This document shows positions 19,374-28,024 of a stretch of 64,000 nucleotides of DNA, one piece after another. The stretch lies in assembly GCF_001428525.1 (NCBI RefSeq), contig NZ_LMHW01000001.1, positions 496,705 through 560,704 on the forward strand, in the 5' to 3' direction. Below the pieces are notes generated by a model. That model searched no databases. It was not told the origin of the DNA and saw only the letters and a list, made by a program, of their open reading frames with translations. Position 1 is the stretch's first letter. Every line of letters starts with the position of its first letter. The stretch is from Flavobacterium sp. Root186. GTDB lineage: Bacteria > Bacteroidota > Bacteroidia > Flavobacteriales > Flavobacteriaceae. The position numbers and the translations under genes were made by a program.

Positions 19374-20225
19374 CTAAAATTGTGATTTTACGATAAAAAC
19401 AATGGCAATTAAGGCTAAAACAAGCCCTAAAATATTGATTTTAGATAATTTTTCTTTGAAGAAAAGCATTCCAACAAGACTTCCCAAAACAATCACGCCC
19501 ATGTTCATTCCGGCAAAAACAGTTGATGGATTTTCGGCGAAAGCCTTATGTGCTTTTAAATAAAACAATATATTTCCGAAGTTGAAGATTCCGACTAAAC
19601 CACCAAAAAGAATATTTTTATAATTCAGTTTTACTTTTTTTACAGCAACATCATAAACGACAACGAGTAAAGAAACAGCCAATGAAATATCAAAAACAAT
19701 AAACAATGAAGTTGTATAAGGTAAAGCGGTAAAAAGTGCAATTTGTTTAAAAAGTATATCGATAATCCCGAAACCTATAAAAACAGCTGTTGGATAAATC
19801 CATTTGTTTTGATCGTTTCCTGATTGCTTTTTTAAGATGAATAACAGCGCTATAAATCCTATTATCAGTCCAATAACTTTATATGAATTGAATTCTTCTT
19901 TAAAAATCAGCCAGGCAGCAATTATCGGGATAAAAAGCGATAAACGCTGTGCAGCATCCGTTTTTGCAATTCCCATATGTTTTATAGAAGTAAACAAAAA
20001 CAGAAAAACTATAGGCAGTAAAACACCAACCGCAGCATAAATATTCCACGGTGCATCTGCATGAACTACATTTAAATCCGGGCTAAAAGTAAAATAGCAA
20101 AGTGATATTGCCATTATATAATTGAACGCTATAATTTGAATTGGATTTGCATTGTATTTACGGGTTATTTTGAAGATAACACCAACCGTAACACTGCATA
20201 AAATGCTTAAAATAAGAAACAACAT
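19374..20225 (-). CDS. DMT/EamA-family transporter
   Basis: About 283 residues and ten hydrophobic helices in two related halves, as in the drug/metabolite transporter superfamily. Recognisable family stretches are LIFKEEFNSYKVIGLIIGFIALLFI in half one and VGMLFFKEKLSKINILGLVLALIAIVFIV at the end of half two. I chose the ATG at 20225 (MLFLILSILCSVTVG) because the first helix begins there; an in-frame ATG seven codons upstream (20246) is possible. The substrate cannot be read from sequence. It lies 45 bp downstream of the 2OG oxygenase gene and may share its transcript. Confidence 0.8.
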   Translation of the reverse strand: MLFLILSILCSVTVGVIFKITRKYNANPIQIIAFNYIMAISLCYFTFSPDLNVVHADAPWNIYAAVGVLLPIVFLFLFTSIKHMGIAKTDAAQRLSLFIPIIAAWLIFKEEFNSYKVIGLIIGFIALLFILKKQSGNDQNKWIYPTAVFIGFGIIDILFKQIALFTALPYTTSLFIVFDISLAVSLLVVVYDVAVKKVKLNYKNILFGGLVGIFNFGNILFYLKAHKAFAENPSTVFAGMNMGVIVLGSLVGMLFFKEKLSKINILGLVLALIAIVFIVKSQF

Positions 20226-20290
20226 AGGATTAAATTTTGAATACAAAAATAACGTTTATCTCCTTATGATGAATGTTATTAAAAAACATA

Positions 20291-20884
20291 TTAATCACTT
20301 TTTAACCATCCTGTAATACTCATCCTGGTATTTTGCGTAACTAAAACTTCGTGAACCAATTCATTACTTTTAAAGAAAACTGTTTTACCCTGAACCGGTG
20401 AAATTTTCTGCTGAATATTATTTTGGTGAATCATTAATTCTCCGCCGTCGCTTTCTTTCCAATTACTATTCAAATAACTGATCATCGAATATTTACGACT
20501 TGAATTGTTTTTAAATTGATCTAAATGTTTGAGATAAAAATCGCCTTTTTCATATAACGAATAATGGAATTCATAACCCGTAATTCCGGCAAAACAGCTT
20601 TCGTTTAAGTAAACTACAAAAGCATCAATTTTATCGAAAAACTCATTTTCAAAAACATTATTGTGTTTTTTATCGAGCCAATAAATAGCATCGTTTCTAA
20701 TTTTTCCATCAAAAGAAAGCTTTTCAGAATTTCCAATTCCCGCCGCCAACAGTAAACTGGCAGCATTTAAATCAATTAAATTTTGCTTGAGATTATTGGA
20801 TAATTCATCACTTATAAACCGTTCTGAAATTCCGATTTTATTTTCTATATAACTTGCTACCAAATCCTCAAAACTATCATCCAT
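20291..20884 (-). CDS. 2OG-Fe(II) oxygenase (prolyl 4-hydroxylase-like)
   Basis: A 197-residue double-stranded beta-helix dioxygenase. The iron triad is visible as His120 and Asp122 (YLKHLDQF) and His178 (NELVHEV), with Arg187 (NTRMSITGW) as the 2-oxoglutarate anchor. YSMISYLNSNWKESDGGEL is the usual central strand region. Such proteins hydroxylate a protein side chain or small molecule using O2 and 2-oxoglutarate. The target is unknown. It is related to the bacterial P4H-like/SM-20 group. Upstream lies a perfect 34-bp palindrome (20967-21000). Confidence 0.87.
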   Translation of the reverse strand: MDDSFEDLVASYIENKIGISERFISDELSNNLKQNLIDLNAASLLLAAGIGNSEKLSFDGKIRNDAIYWLDKKHNNVFENEFFDKIDAFVVYLNESCFAGITGYEFHYSLYEKGDFYLKHLDQFKNNSSRKYSMISYLNSNWKESDGGELMIHQNNIQQKISPVQGKTVFFKSNELVHEVLVTQNTRMSITGWLKSD

Positions 20885-20966
20885 TGCTTTTTTAGGCGAA
20901 CTGCAAATACAGCCAACGGAGCAAGGTAGACTATTTGAAACTGGTAATGCGGCTTTTTAGAAATAA

Positions 20967-21000
20967 TAAACCCGACAGGTTTTAAAACCTGTCGGGTTTA
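20967..21000. terminator. Perfect 34-bp palindrome, probable terminator
   Basis: The arm TAAACCCGACAGGTTTT is immediately followed by its exact complement with no loop. It lies between two minus-strand genes, downstream of the AAA ATPase stop (21040), and is suited to terminate that unit. Its core resembles the hairpin at 4035-4064. Confidence 0.6.
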
Positions 21001-21039
21001 AGAACTATATTGCTGAATTAACAATTAACAACTAATAAT

Positions 21040-22503
21040 TTATAATTTACTAATATAACTTCCGTACATATCTTTAAATTGATGTCCTTGTGCAAAACGA
21101 TCTTTACTTAGTTTTTTATATTCTACTAAAGCCCACAATACAAACTCTTTTACAAAATATTGATCTTTTTTATCCAATTGCGGCTGGTATTTTTTCAATA
21201 AAACATCCAAAGGTGTAACTTCGTCTAAAATAGCCTGATATTCAGCATCAGAAGCGTCGTCTAATAATTCGAAACCGCTTTCTGCAAAAAACCATTCTAT
21301 CAAATCAGAATAAGGCGTTTTTTCTCCCGGTTTTTCTAATTTTTCGATTTTAGGAAACAGCGTTGGAAACAAAGTTCGAATTGCCATACCAATTAAATGC
21401 TGCGCTACAAAAGCCGCTCCCTCCTGCTCTCCTTCATAAACCAATTCTACTTTTCCTGTTATCGCCGGAATAATTCCGATAAAATCAGATAAACGAAGAT
21501 TTGTTTTATCAACTCCAGCTTTTAAAGCACGGCGTTCTGCTGTACTAATTAAGTTTTCAAAAGCGGTAATACTCATTCTGGCACTTACACCGCTTTTATT
21601 ATCGATGTATTCGCTTTCACGGGCTTCAAAACTAATTTGTTCTAAAATATCTCTGGCTAAATTCGGAACATAAACTATGTCGCTTTGGTTTTCATCCAGT
21701 TTTGCTTCCTGTTCTGTAATTGTTCTTGCAATGGTTACATTTTCAGGATAATGTGTTAAAATTTGAGAACCAATTCTATCTTTTAGAGGCGTTACAATAC
21801 TTCCTCTGTTTGTATAATCTTCCGGATTTGCTGTAAAAATAAACTGCATATCGAGAGGCATTCTCAATTTAAATCCACGAATTTGAATATCACCTTCCTG
21901 CAGAATATTAAACAATGCCACCTGAATTCTGGCTTGTAAATCTGGCAATTCATTTATCACAAAAATACTGCGGTTTGCTCTCGGAATCATTCCAAAATGA
22001 ATTACGCGATCATCTGCATAAGATAATTTTAAATTTGCAGCTTTAATTGGGTCAACATCTCCAATTAAATCGGCTACAGTTACATCCGGTGTTGCTAATT
22101 TTTCGAAGAAACGCTCGTTTCTGTGTAACCAGGAAATTGGGGTTTCATCCCCTTTTCCTTCAATTAAATCTTTAGCAAAACGTGAAATCGGATTTAACGG
22201 ATCGTCATTGATTTCTGAACCCGTTACAAACGGAATATATTCATCTAACAATTCGACCATTTTACGGGCCAAACGTGTTTTTGCCTGTCCGCGAAGTCCT
22301 AATAAATTGATATTATGACGTGAAAGAATCGCGCGTTCCAATTCTGGAATTACGGTATTTTCGAATCCGTGAACACCTTCAAAAACCGGTTTTCCCGATT
22401 TTATTTTCTCACGAAGGTTATTTCGCAATTCGTCCTTTATACTTGTGCTTTTATATCCTGCAGCTTTTAACTGTCCTAATGTTTTTATATTATTAATTTC
22501 CAT
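21040..22503 (-). CDS. MoxR/magnesium-chelatase-I-like AAA+ ATPase
   Basis: A 487-residue AAA+ ATPase of the MoxR/ChlI class. The Walker A region is LLGLRGQAKTRLARKMVELL and the Walker B region SIFVINELPDL; sensor-type FIFTANPEDYTNRGSIVTPLKDRIGSQ and an ISFEARESEYIDNKSGVSARMSITAFENL lid follow. Such ATPases work with VWA partners to remodel or load metals into protein complexes. The next gene on the strand (22698-23816, upstream) is a VWA protein, supporting a chelatase-like pair. Its client is unknown. The 194-bp gap between them contains short tandem repeats. Confidence 0.88.
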   Translation of the reverse strand: MEINNIKTLGQLKAAGYKSTSIKDELRNNLREKIKSGKPVFEGVHGFENTVIPELERAILSRHNINLLGLRGQAKTRLARKMVELLDEYIPFVTGSEINDDPLNPISRFAKDLIEGKGDETPISWLHRNERFFEKLATPDVTVADLIGDVDPIKAANLKLSYADDRVIHFGMIPRANRSIFVINELPDLQARIQVALFNILQEGDIQIRGFKLRMPLDMQFIFTANPEDYTNRGSIVTPLKDRIGSQILTHYPENVTIARTITEQEAKLDENQSDIVYVPNLARDILEQISFEARESEYIDNKSGVSARMSITAFENLISTAERRALKAGVDKTNLRLSDFIGIIPAITGKVELVYEGEQEGAAFVAQHLIGMAIRTLFPTLFPKIEKLEKPGEKTPYSDLIEWFFAESGFELLDDASDAEYQAILDEVTPLDVLLKKYQPQLDKKDQYFVKEFVLWALVEYKKLSKDRFAQGHQFKDMYGSYISKL

Positions 22504-22642
22504 TTTTATTGAAATATCGATTTTGTTTATTGTTTTTTTAACGACAAATATTGTGTCATACTTTGTGTAGATGCACTGCTGTGCGTCTCTACGATATACG
22601 TTGTCTTAAAAACGCTTCGACTCCGCTCAGCGTGACAACCGA

Positions 22643-22697
22643 AACCTTTGTTCCTCTGAACCTTTGTTCCTCTGAACCTTTGCAACTTTGAACCTAA
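22643..22697. repeat. Three tandem 16-bp repeats
   Basis: The unit ACCTTTGTTCCTCTGA occurs twice in tandem, then a diverged third copy ACCTTTGCAACTTTGA and a partial ACCT. It lies between the VWA and AAA+ genes, immediately downstream of the VWA stop. Confidence 0.8.
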
Positions 22698-23816
22698 TCA
22701 ACGCACCCTCTTCTTCCTATTCGTTTCATAATCTTCAAAAATCATTTCGCCCAGACCTTTTAACCCTGTATAAAATGCTTTTCCCTGATTGGCTTCTGTA
22801 AAATGATTTACAAAACGCTGCAAATACGGATCATTTGCAATCATAAAAGTCGTAATCGGAATGTGTAATTTTCTTGCCTGCTGTGCCTGTGTATAACATT
22901 TGTCCACAATATATTCGTCGAGACCGTTGCTGTTCATATAATACGAACCATCGCGTTCGCGCACGCAGCTTGGTTTCCCGTCCGTGATCATGAAAATCTG
23001 CTTGTTGGTATTTCTTTTTCGTCGTAAAATATCCATCGCCAATTGCAATCCGGCAACTGTGTTTGTATGATAAGGACCAACTTGCAAATACGGTAAGTCT
23101 TTAATTGGAATTGTCCAGGCATCATTTCCAAAAACCAAAATATCAAGTGTGTCTTTTGGATAACGGGTTGTAATTAATTCGGCCAAAGCCATCGCTACTT
23201 TTTTAGCAGGCGTGATTCGGTCTTCACCATACAAAATCATACTGTGACTTATGTCGATCATCAAAACGGTACTCATTTGTGCTTTGTACTGCGTTTCTTC
23301 GACAACCAAATCATTTTCGGTCAGCATGAAACTTTCAACGCCATTATTAATTTGAGCATTTCGCAGACTTTCGGTCAATGAAATACGTTCTAAACCATCG
23401 CCAAAATTAAATTCACGAAATTCTCCTGTATGTTCATCGCCATTTCCGGCATGTTTTGTTTTGTGATTTCCGTTTCCGGAACGTTTCAGATTTCCGAAAA
23501 TCTGATCTAAAGCCTGCTGACGAATCGCGCGTTCTGTTTTAGCAGTGATTCCAAAACCATCTGTTCCGTCTTCTTTGACTTCGTCTTTTATGTAACCTTT
23601 CTTTTTTAAATCTTCGATAAAATCATCGATTGTGTAGTTCTCATCTGTCAGTTTATATTCTATATCTAACTCCCGAAGCCAGTTTATTGCTTCGTCAAAA
23701 TCGCCTGAAGTATGGGTGATTAGCTCTTTAAAAATACCAAAAAGTTTTTCAAACGGAGACTGAAACGGGGCTTCGTACGACTTAAAATAAAAACCTTTTT
23801 TAAATTCGTTTTTCAT
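22698..23816 (-). CDS. von Willebrand factor A domain protein, partner of the AAA+ ATPase
   Basis: 372 residues. The C-terminal half is a VWA domain with the MIDAS motif DISHS (MLIDISHSMILYGEDRITPAKK), then a conserved Thr region (TNTVAGLQLAMDILRR) and ITDGKPSC. The N-terminal half is helical (FEKLFGIFKELITHTSGDFDEAINWLRELDIEYKL) with a low-complexity Gly/His linker. It resembles CoxE/BchD-type proteins that bind metal and pair with MoxR ATPases. It is encoded directly upstream of the AAA+ gene on the same strand. The client protein is unknown. Confidence 0.85.
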   Translation of the reverse strand: MKNEFKKGFYFKSYEAPFQSPFEKLFGIFKELITHTSGDFDEAINWLRELDIEYKLTDENYTIDDFIEDLKKKGYIKDEVKEDGTDGFGITAKTERAIRQQALDQIFGNLKRSGNGNHKTKHAGNGDEHTGEFREFNFGDGLERISLTESLRNAQINNGVESFMLTENDLVVEETQYKAQMSTVLMIDISHSMILYGEDRITPAKKVAMALAELITTRYPKDTLDILVFGNDAWTIPIKDLPYLQVGPYHTNTVAGLQLAMDILRRKRNTNKQIFMITDGKPSCVRERDGSYYMNSNGLDEYIVDKCYTQAQQARKLHIPITTFMIANDPYLQRFVNHFTEANQGKAFYTGLKGLGEMIFEDYETNRKKRVR

Positions 23817-23922
23817 AATTCTAAAATTAAGCCTTTTTGGAATTATGAAAATAGAAACGTTTATTAATTTTTAGTTAAAATATTTAACCAAAATCTACAG
23901 CTAACAGCGTTAGATGTAATAA

Positions 23923-24303
23923 TTATTCAACCTTTCCATCAACATAAAACCAGGCATTATTTTCAAATTTAAAGGTTGAAAACTCATAATGAGTCTGTGG
24001 CTTATTATTGGAGTCTAAAAAATAAGCTTTAAACTCAACTGTATTTTCTGTGTAACTGAGAATTTCTAATTTCTGCCATTTATTTGCCGTCGCCCATTTT
24101 AAAATTTCGGCTTTCGAATAATATTTTCTTTCAGAAATATAAGTTGTTTCTAAAAGATATTCAGCATTATGAGTCGCATAAGCCGAATATCTGGAACGCA
24201 TTAAAGATAAAGCTGTTGGTGCTTTTTGATTGTTTTCGAGATACAATCCGCAGCAATTTTCAAATTGTAACCCTGTATCGCAATGGCATTTATGCGTCGC
24301 CAT
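23923..24303 (-). CDS. YchJ-family protein with SEC-C metal-binding motif
   Basis: A 126-residue protein starting with a SEC-C type motif, CHCDTGLQFENCCGLYL (Cys6, Cys8, Cys17, Cys18), which binds zinc, followed by the YchJ cystatin-like domain: APTALSLMRSRYSAYATHNAEYLLETTYIS and WATANKWQKLEILSYTENTVEFKAYFLD. E. coli YchJ is uncharacterised. Its start overlaps the end of the upstream 77-residue gene by 14 bp, so translation is probably coupled. Confidence 0.9.
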   Translation of the reverse strand: MATHKCHCDTGLQFENCCGLYLENNQKAPTALSLMRSRYSAYATHNAEYLLETTYISERKYYSKAEILKWATANKWQKLEILSYTENTVEFKAYFLDSNNKPQTHYEFSTFKFENNAWFYVDGKVE

Positions 24304-24526
24304 CTACTTCTTCTTCTCCGTTAATTTTTACATGCAGCTGGTTTAATAAAACCTGATATCTGCTTATTTCTCTCAGTTCTTCATCTTCTTCAGCAAAATC
24401 TAACATTTCGTCTAAGACATCACTTACTTCTAAAAGTTTATTATTAGCTTCTCTATCATTTTTTACAGCAATGAAATCAATGATTTCCTGTACACTTGCT
24501 TTTAAAGTTTCAAATTTTGCATTCAT
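24290..24526 (-). CDS. Small acidic helical protein, unknown function
   Basis: 78 residues from the ATG at 24526 (MNAKFETLKASVQEIIDFIAVKNDREANNKLLE). It is predominantly helical and acidic (AEEDEELREISR, GEEEVDGDA at the C-terminus) with no recognised domain. An in-frame ATG farther upstream (24586) adds residues with no conserved look. It overlaps the start of the YchJ gene, and the two are likely co-expressed. Function unknown. Confidence 0.65.
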   Translation of the reverse strand: MNAKFETLKASVQEIIDFIAVKNDREANNKLLEVSDVLDEMLDFAEEDEELREISRYQVLLNQLHVKINGEEEVDGDA

Positions 24527-24598
24527 ATATATGTTTGTTTTTTTTGTTTCAGGTTTCAAGTTGCAGCAGAATCTGAAACTTGACACTTAAAACTATAT

Positions 24599-24745
24599 TT
24601 ATTCCTCTGTTTTACTCTCATTAAATTTCTTCACAATTTCTTTGAGTTTTTCTTTGCGGGAAACTTCGGCTTGTTTTTTCTTCGCCTGAGCTTTGTGCAA
24701 TTTGTCATTGTGAGTTTTGATGTTTCGTTCGTTATTGCGTCCCAT
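24599..24745 (-). CDS. 48-residue basic protein translationally coupled to the upstream gene
   Basis: A short ORF, MGRNNERNIKTHNDKLHK then a Lys/Ala-rich helix ending NESKTEE. It is strongly basic and probably one long helix that binds nucleic acid or ribosome; this is inference. Its ATG overlaps the stop of the 182-residue gene in a TAATG junction (24743-24747), which is good evidence for translation by coupling. It is too short for a family call. Confidence 0.65.
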   Translation of the reverse strand: MGRNNERNIKTHNDKLHKAQAKKKQAEVSRKEKLKEIVKKFNESKTEE

Positions 24746-25293
24746 TATATTTCTCTTTTAATTTCTTCTAAACTTCTTTCAGTAAAAATCAATTCGTTGA
24801 TAATCTGCATTCTTAGATCGGCTATATCCTCATGATCAAAATATTTTGCCCACGAAGTTAATTGCTGCAGATTTCTAATTTGTTTTAAACGTTTTGTAGT
24901 TTCAAAACTTGTTCTCAAAATCGCTTTTCCGTCGTAATTCGGATTTTTTTTATGCTGATAATTTGCCAGATTCTTTTCGAAATCTGCTTCTATATAATAT
25001 AGTTTCTCTTCTGCATTATCTGGATAAAATTCTTCCCAGGATGCAAAACCAATTTTTGTTTTCGATTCTGTTTCCGGTTCACGGGCAGTTAAACGCCATT
25101 TACTATTTGCCAGTCTTCCCCAATGATTGGAAACACGATACATTCCGGCTTCAGTATAATAATAAGAACTTCCTGCCTTGCTTTCAAACTGTTTTTTTAA
25201 ACCTTCTATTTCATTTGGAAGCACTTCATTAAAAACACAAAAGGTATTTTTAAAAGAATTTGGATCTGGCTTAAAATTTTTCTGCATCTGCAA
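24745..25293 (-). CDS. Conserved hypothetical protein (182 aa)
   Basis: I do not recognise a named domain. The protein is 182 residues, soluble, with many aromatic and charged residues: YYYTEAGMYRVSNHWGRLANSKWRL, then IGFASWEEFYPDNAEEKLYYIEADFEKNL and a helical tail. No signal peptide is seen. A second Met at residue 3 (25287) could be the start. It heads a compact minus-strand group with the coupled 48-residue gene and possibly the 78-residue and YchJ genes. Confidence 0.65.
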   Translation of the reverse strand: MQMQKNFKPDPNSFKNTFCVFNEVLPNEIEGLKKQFESKAGSSYYYTEAGMYRVSNHWGRLANSKWRLTAREPETESKTKIGFASWEEFYPDNAEEKLYYIEADFEKNLANYQHKKNPNYDGKAILRTSFETTKRLKQIRNLQQLTSWAKYFDHEDIADLRMQIINELIFTERSLEEIKREI

Positions 25294-25339
25294 ATATACT
25301 CAGATTGTCGCGAACTCCCTAAAACAAACCTAAATTGAT

Positions 25340-25347
25340 TAACTTTG
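25340..25347 (+). promoter_or_regulatory. -7 promoter box for the 81-residue gene
   Basis: TAACTTTG matches TAnnTTTG, 26 bp upstream of the ATG at 25374. No clear -33 TTTG at 17-23 bp is visible. Confidence 0.4.
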
Positions 25348-25373
25348 CGACTTCAATTTTAAAATAAAAAACT

Positions 25374-25619
25374 ATGTCTAAAGATTCACAAGAAAAAATG
25401 CCTCAAAAAGGAGTTTATACTGGCATTATCGAAAAAGATGAAAACAACAATTATTTCTGTGGTGAATATCTTTTAGATTATAAAATCGCTCATACTAACT
25501 TTAATATTGGAGACTGGGTTACGATTAAGTCTGTAATTGAGAATCCAAGTGATATTAGCTACGATAAATATCCAAAGAAATCTAAAAACTTTGACAAGGC
25601 AAATCATAAGCCGGAATAA
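25374..25619 (+). CDS. Small conserved hypothetical protein (81 aa)
   Basis: An 81-residue soluble protein without signal peptide. The beta-rich core KGVYTGIIEKDENNNYFCGEYLLDYKIAHTNFNIGDWVTIKSV looks like a small OB-like or SH3-like barrel, followed by a charged tail. I do not recognise a family. A good -7 box lies just upstream, and a dispersed repeat follows. Confidence 0.6.
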   Translation: MSKDSQEKMPQKGVYTGIIEKDENNNYFCGEYLLDYKIAHTNFNIGDWVTIKSVIENPSDISYDKYPKKSKNFDKANHKPE

Positions 25620-25674
25620 GTTTTTTGTTTCAGGTTTCTTTTGTTTCAAGTTTCATGTTGAAATGAGGGGGATT

Positions 25675-25815
25675 AACAGCAAAGCACGCTAAGATTTTTT
25701 CATCAAAAACTGAGCTTATAAAGTTAGCAAAGCTTTATCCATACAAAAGCTTTGCGAACTTTGCATTTTTATAAAAATCATACATATAAAAAATCCTTGC
25801 GCACTTTGCGGTAAA
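25675..25815. repeat. Dispersed intergenic repeat, related to 3831-3980
   Basis: It carries AGCAAAGCACGCTAAG, AGCAAAGCTTT/AAAGCTTTGCGAACTTTGC and GCGCACTTTGCGG, the same units in the same order as the block at 3831-3980. A GTTTCAGGTTTC / GTTTCAAGTTTCATGTT stretch precedes it and has relatives at 3787 and 24546. No gene is seen in 25620-25973. Confidence 0.65.
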
Positions 25816-25895
25816 TTAATTTTATAATTAAGGATTTCATAAAACAACTTTCCTGAATATTTTTTCGATCAAAACTGAAAAGTTAAAAAAAAGTG

Positions 25896-25903
25896 TACCT
25901 TTG
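25896..25903 (+). promoter_or_regulatory. -7 promoter box for the J-domain/KTSC gene
   Basis: TACCTTTG matches TAnnTTTG and lies 70 bp upstream of the ATG at 25974; the -33 element is not clear. Confidence 0.4.
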
Positions 25904-25973
25904 CAAAAAATTTGTCGATTTGAACTAATTAATATCGATTTCAAACTAATAGACAAGTAGTTACCTTTTATTT

Positions 25974-26414
25974 ATGAAAAAAATAGTTGAATACCGCAAG
26001 TTACTAAATGTAGAAAAAACTGCAGAGTTAAAAGATTTAAAAACAATTTATCGTAATGCGATGAAAGAATCTCATCCTGATAAATTTGTAGGAGACGACG
26101 CTGGTTTAAAAGACGCAGAAGAAAAAAGCAAAACAATCATTGAAGCTTACCACTTTTTAGTAAGTATTCACCCTGATACTATTAAACTTAACTTACCTGA
26201 ATATACAGAAACAATTTCAACTTGCACTATTACAGATTACAAATTTGTAGAAGGTCGTTTGATTATTGATTTTTCTAACGGAAGTGTTTACGAATACATT
26301 AGTGTTCCGAAAGCAACTTACGTAAAAATGGTAAATGCTGATTCTCCTGGAAGATTTGCAAAAAGACACATTTTGAACTCTTTTACTTGGAGAAAGAAAA
26401 CAAATCAAGAATAA
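25974..26414 (+). CDS. J-domain plus KTSC domain protein
   Basis: A 146-residue two-domain protein. Residues 1-68 are a J-domain-like helical hairpin with the HPD motif in SHPDKF and helix IYRNAMKE before it. Residues 78-146 form a KTSC-type domain: FVEGRLIIDFSNGSVYEYISVPKATYVKMVNADSPGRFAKRHI. The J domain would stimulate an Hsp70 ATPase; KTSC domains are poorly understood and sometimes found with nucleic-acid proteins. It is monocistronic, with its own promoter box and terminator. The domain combination is common in Bacteroidetes, from memory. Confidence 0.85.
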   Translation: MKKIVEYRKLLNVEKTAELKDLKTIYRNAMKESHPDKFVGDDAGLKDAEEKSKTIIEAYHFLVSIHPDTIKLNLPEYTETISTCTITDYKFVEGRLIIDFSNGSVYEYISVPKATYVKMVNADSPGRFAKRHILNSFTWRKKTNQE

Positions 26415-26433
26415 ATTTATTCGAAAATAATTT

Positions 26434-26465
26434 AAAAAGCACTCTTCTTACAGAGTGCTTTTTTT
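26434..26465 (+). terminator. Intrinsic terminator of the J-domain/KTSC gene
   Basis: AAAAAGCACTCT and AGAGTGCTTTTT pair around a short TCTTAC-type loop and run into T residues, 20 bp after the stop at 26414. Confidence 0.85.
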
Positions 26466-26631
26466 ATGGCTTACTATTAAAAAAATTCTATATTAGCATT
26501 CAAAACAATAAATAAATAAGAGTTTTAAATCAAATTAACGCTTCAAAACACTTGATTACAGGACATTTAGACATAAAAAAACTATAACAAAATTTTAGGT
26601 TACAAAATTCTATATGTTTTATAATTTTAGA

Positions 26632-26639
26632 TACTTTTG
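26632..26639 (+). promoter_or_regulatory. -7 promoter box for the TlpA-like gene
   Basis: TACTTTTG matches TAnnTTTG, 34 bp upstream of the ATG at 26674. Confidence 0.45.
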
Positions 26640-26673
26640 TTGCACAAATCAATTAACTAATTAATTTTTTATA

Positions 26674-27840
26674 ATGAAAAAAATACTTTTTTTACTTACA
26701 GCTTCTGCAGCTATCATTTCATGCAGTAAAGTTAAAGACGGAGAATACCTAATTACTGGTACTGCAAAAGGAATCGAAAACGGAAAAACTATCATTCTTC
26801 AGGGTCAAGATCCAGCTACAAGAATGACAATTGCGTTAGATACTGTAAAAGTTGAAAATGGAAAATTTGAAATTAAAGGAAAAGTTAAAGAACCAGCTTT
26901 TCATACATTAATACTTCAAGGTGCTAACGGGCCAATCCCATTTATCTTAGAAACTGGAGAAATCAATATCGAAATCGACAAAGACAGCATCCATAAATCT
27001 AAAATTTCTGGAACTTACAATAATGACGAGTATGTAAAATTCAATGATGATCTTACAAAAACTCAAAAAAACTTAATTGATTTTCAGAAAAAGAATACTC
27101 AAAAAATGCAGCAAGCTCAACAAGCTCAAGATACAGCAACTATCAACAGCTTGATGAAACAATACATGGAAATCCAAACAGAAGTACAAGCTAGTACTAA
27201 AAAGAAATATTTAGCTTACGCTGAAGGACATCCAAAATCTTATATTTCTGCATTGATTATTCAAAGTATGATTAATGATCCAAGCAACGATATCAAAAAA
27301 ACAGAGAGTTTATACAACGCTTTAGACGAATCTGTAAAAAACACAACTCCTGGTAAAGAAATCAAAACCAGACTAGGTCAAGCTAAATTGCCTGCGGTTG
27401 GTGCATCAGCTCCTCCAGTTGGCAGCGCTAAATGAAGAGCAGACTTTTCTGCGCCAAATCCACAGGGAAAAGTAGTTTCGCTTAAAGAAAGTTTAGGTAA
27501 AGTAACTATCGTTGATTTCTGGGCTTCATGGTGTGGACCATGCAGAAAAGAAAATCCAAACGTTGTAGCTATTTACAAAGAATTACATTCAAAAGGATTA
27601 AATATTGTTGGGGTTTCTTTAGACAAAGATGCTGAACACTGGAAAGAAGCTATCGCAGCAGATGGTTTAACATGGACACATGTTTCTAACCTTAAATTCT
27701 GGGATGAACCAATTGCGAAACAATATAATGTTGAATCTATTCCTGCAACTTTTATTCTTGATGCATCAGGAAAAGTGGTTGCTCAAGACTTAAGAGGTCC
27801 GGAATTGAAAGCAAAAATCGTAGAATTATTAGCGAAATAA
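26674..27840 (+). pseudogene. TlpA-like thiol-disulfide oxidoreductase (DUF4369 + thioredoxin) interrupted by in-frame TGA
   Basis: A lipoprotein gene (MKKILFLLTASAAIISCSK, Cys17) with an N-terminal DUF4369 domain, a helical linker, and a C-terminal thioredoxin domain. The reading frame has one stop, TGA at 27433-27435, between AVGASAPPVGSAK and RADFSAPNPQGK. Both sides are otherwise open and in the same frame to the TAA at 27838. The thioredoxin half keeps WCGPC and the cis-Pro region SIPATFILD. Total length, 388 codons plus stop, equals that of intact family members. The stop lies in the interdomain linker, so a truncated 253-residue lipoprotein without the redox domain would result unless read through. 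A nonsense mutation or a sequencing error are the alternatives; selenocysteine is very unlikely at this site. Confidence 0.8.
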
Positions 27841-27861
27841 TCCTACTTTTGAAATAAAGTC

Positions 27862-27889
27862 AAAAAATCTCCCTTGTGGAGATTTTTTT
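27862..27889 (+). terminator. Intrinsic terminator after the TlpA-like gene
   Basis: AAAAAATCTCC-CTTGT-GGAGATTTTTTT, 22 bp after the stop at 27840. Confidence 0.85.
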
Positions 27890-27955
27890 ATTTTATTCAA
27901 TTCCAATGAATTAAAAAATAACTTTAAAATAACTTTAAATTAAGTTCTTTTTTTG

Positions 27956-27986
27956 TTTGCAAATCTAGAAAACGTTGCTATCTTTG
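27956..27986 (+). promoter_or_regulatory. Bacteroidetes consensus promoter of the tRNA-Tyr gene
   Basis: TTTG (27956-27959), exactly 19 bp, then TATCTTTG (27979-27986). This is a full match to the -33 TTTG / -7 TAnnTTTG consensus of Bacteroidetes, about 38 bp upstream of the tRNA. Confidence 0.85.
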
Positions 27987-28024
27987 CCACCGCTTAGAAC
28001 AACAAAGCACAACAAATTGAGATC

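Noticed and set aside
22643..22697. The tandem 16-bp repeats as a CRISPR array
   Set aside because: No spacers between units, no cas genes; simple tandem duplication.
27433..27435. Selenocysteine at the TGA of the TlpA-like gene
   Set aside because: The codon lies in a linker, not at a redox site, the WCGPC site is already present, and no SECIS-like hairpin follows.
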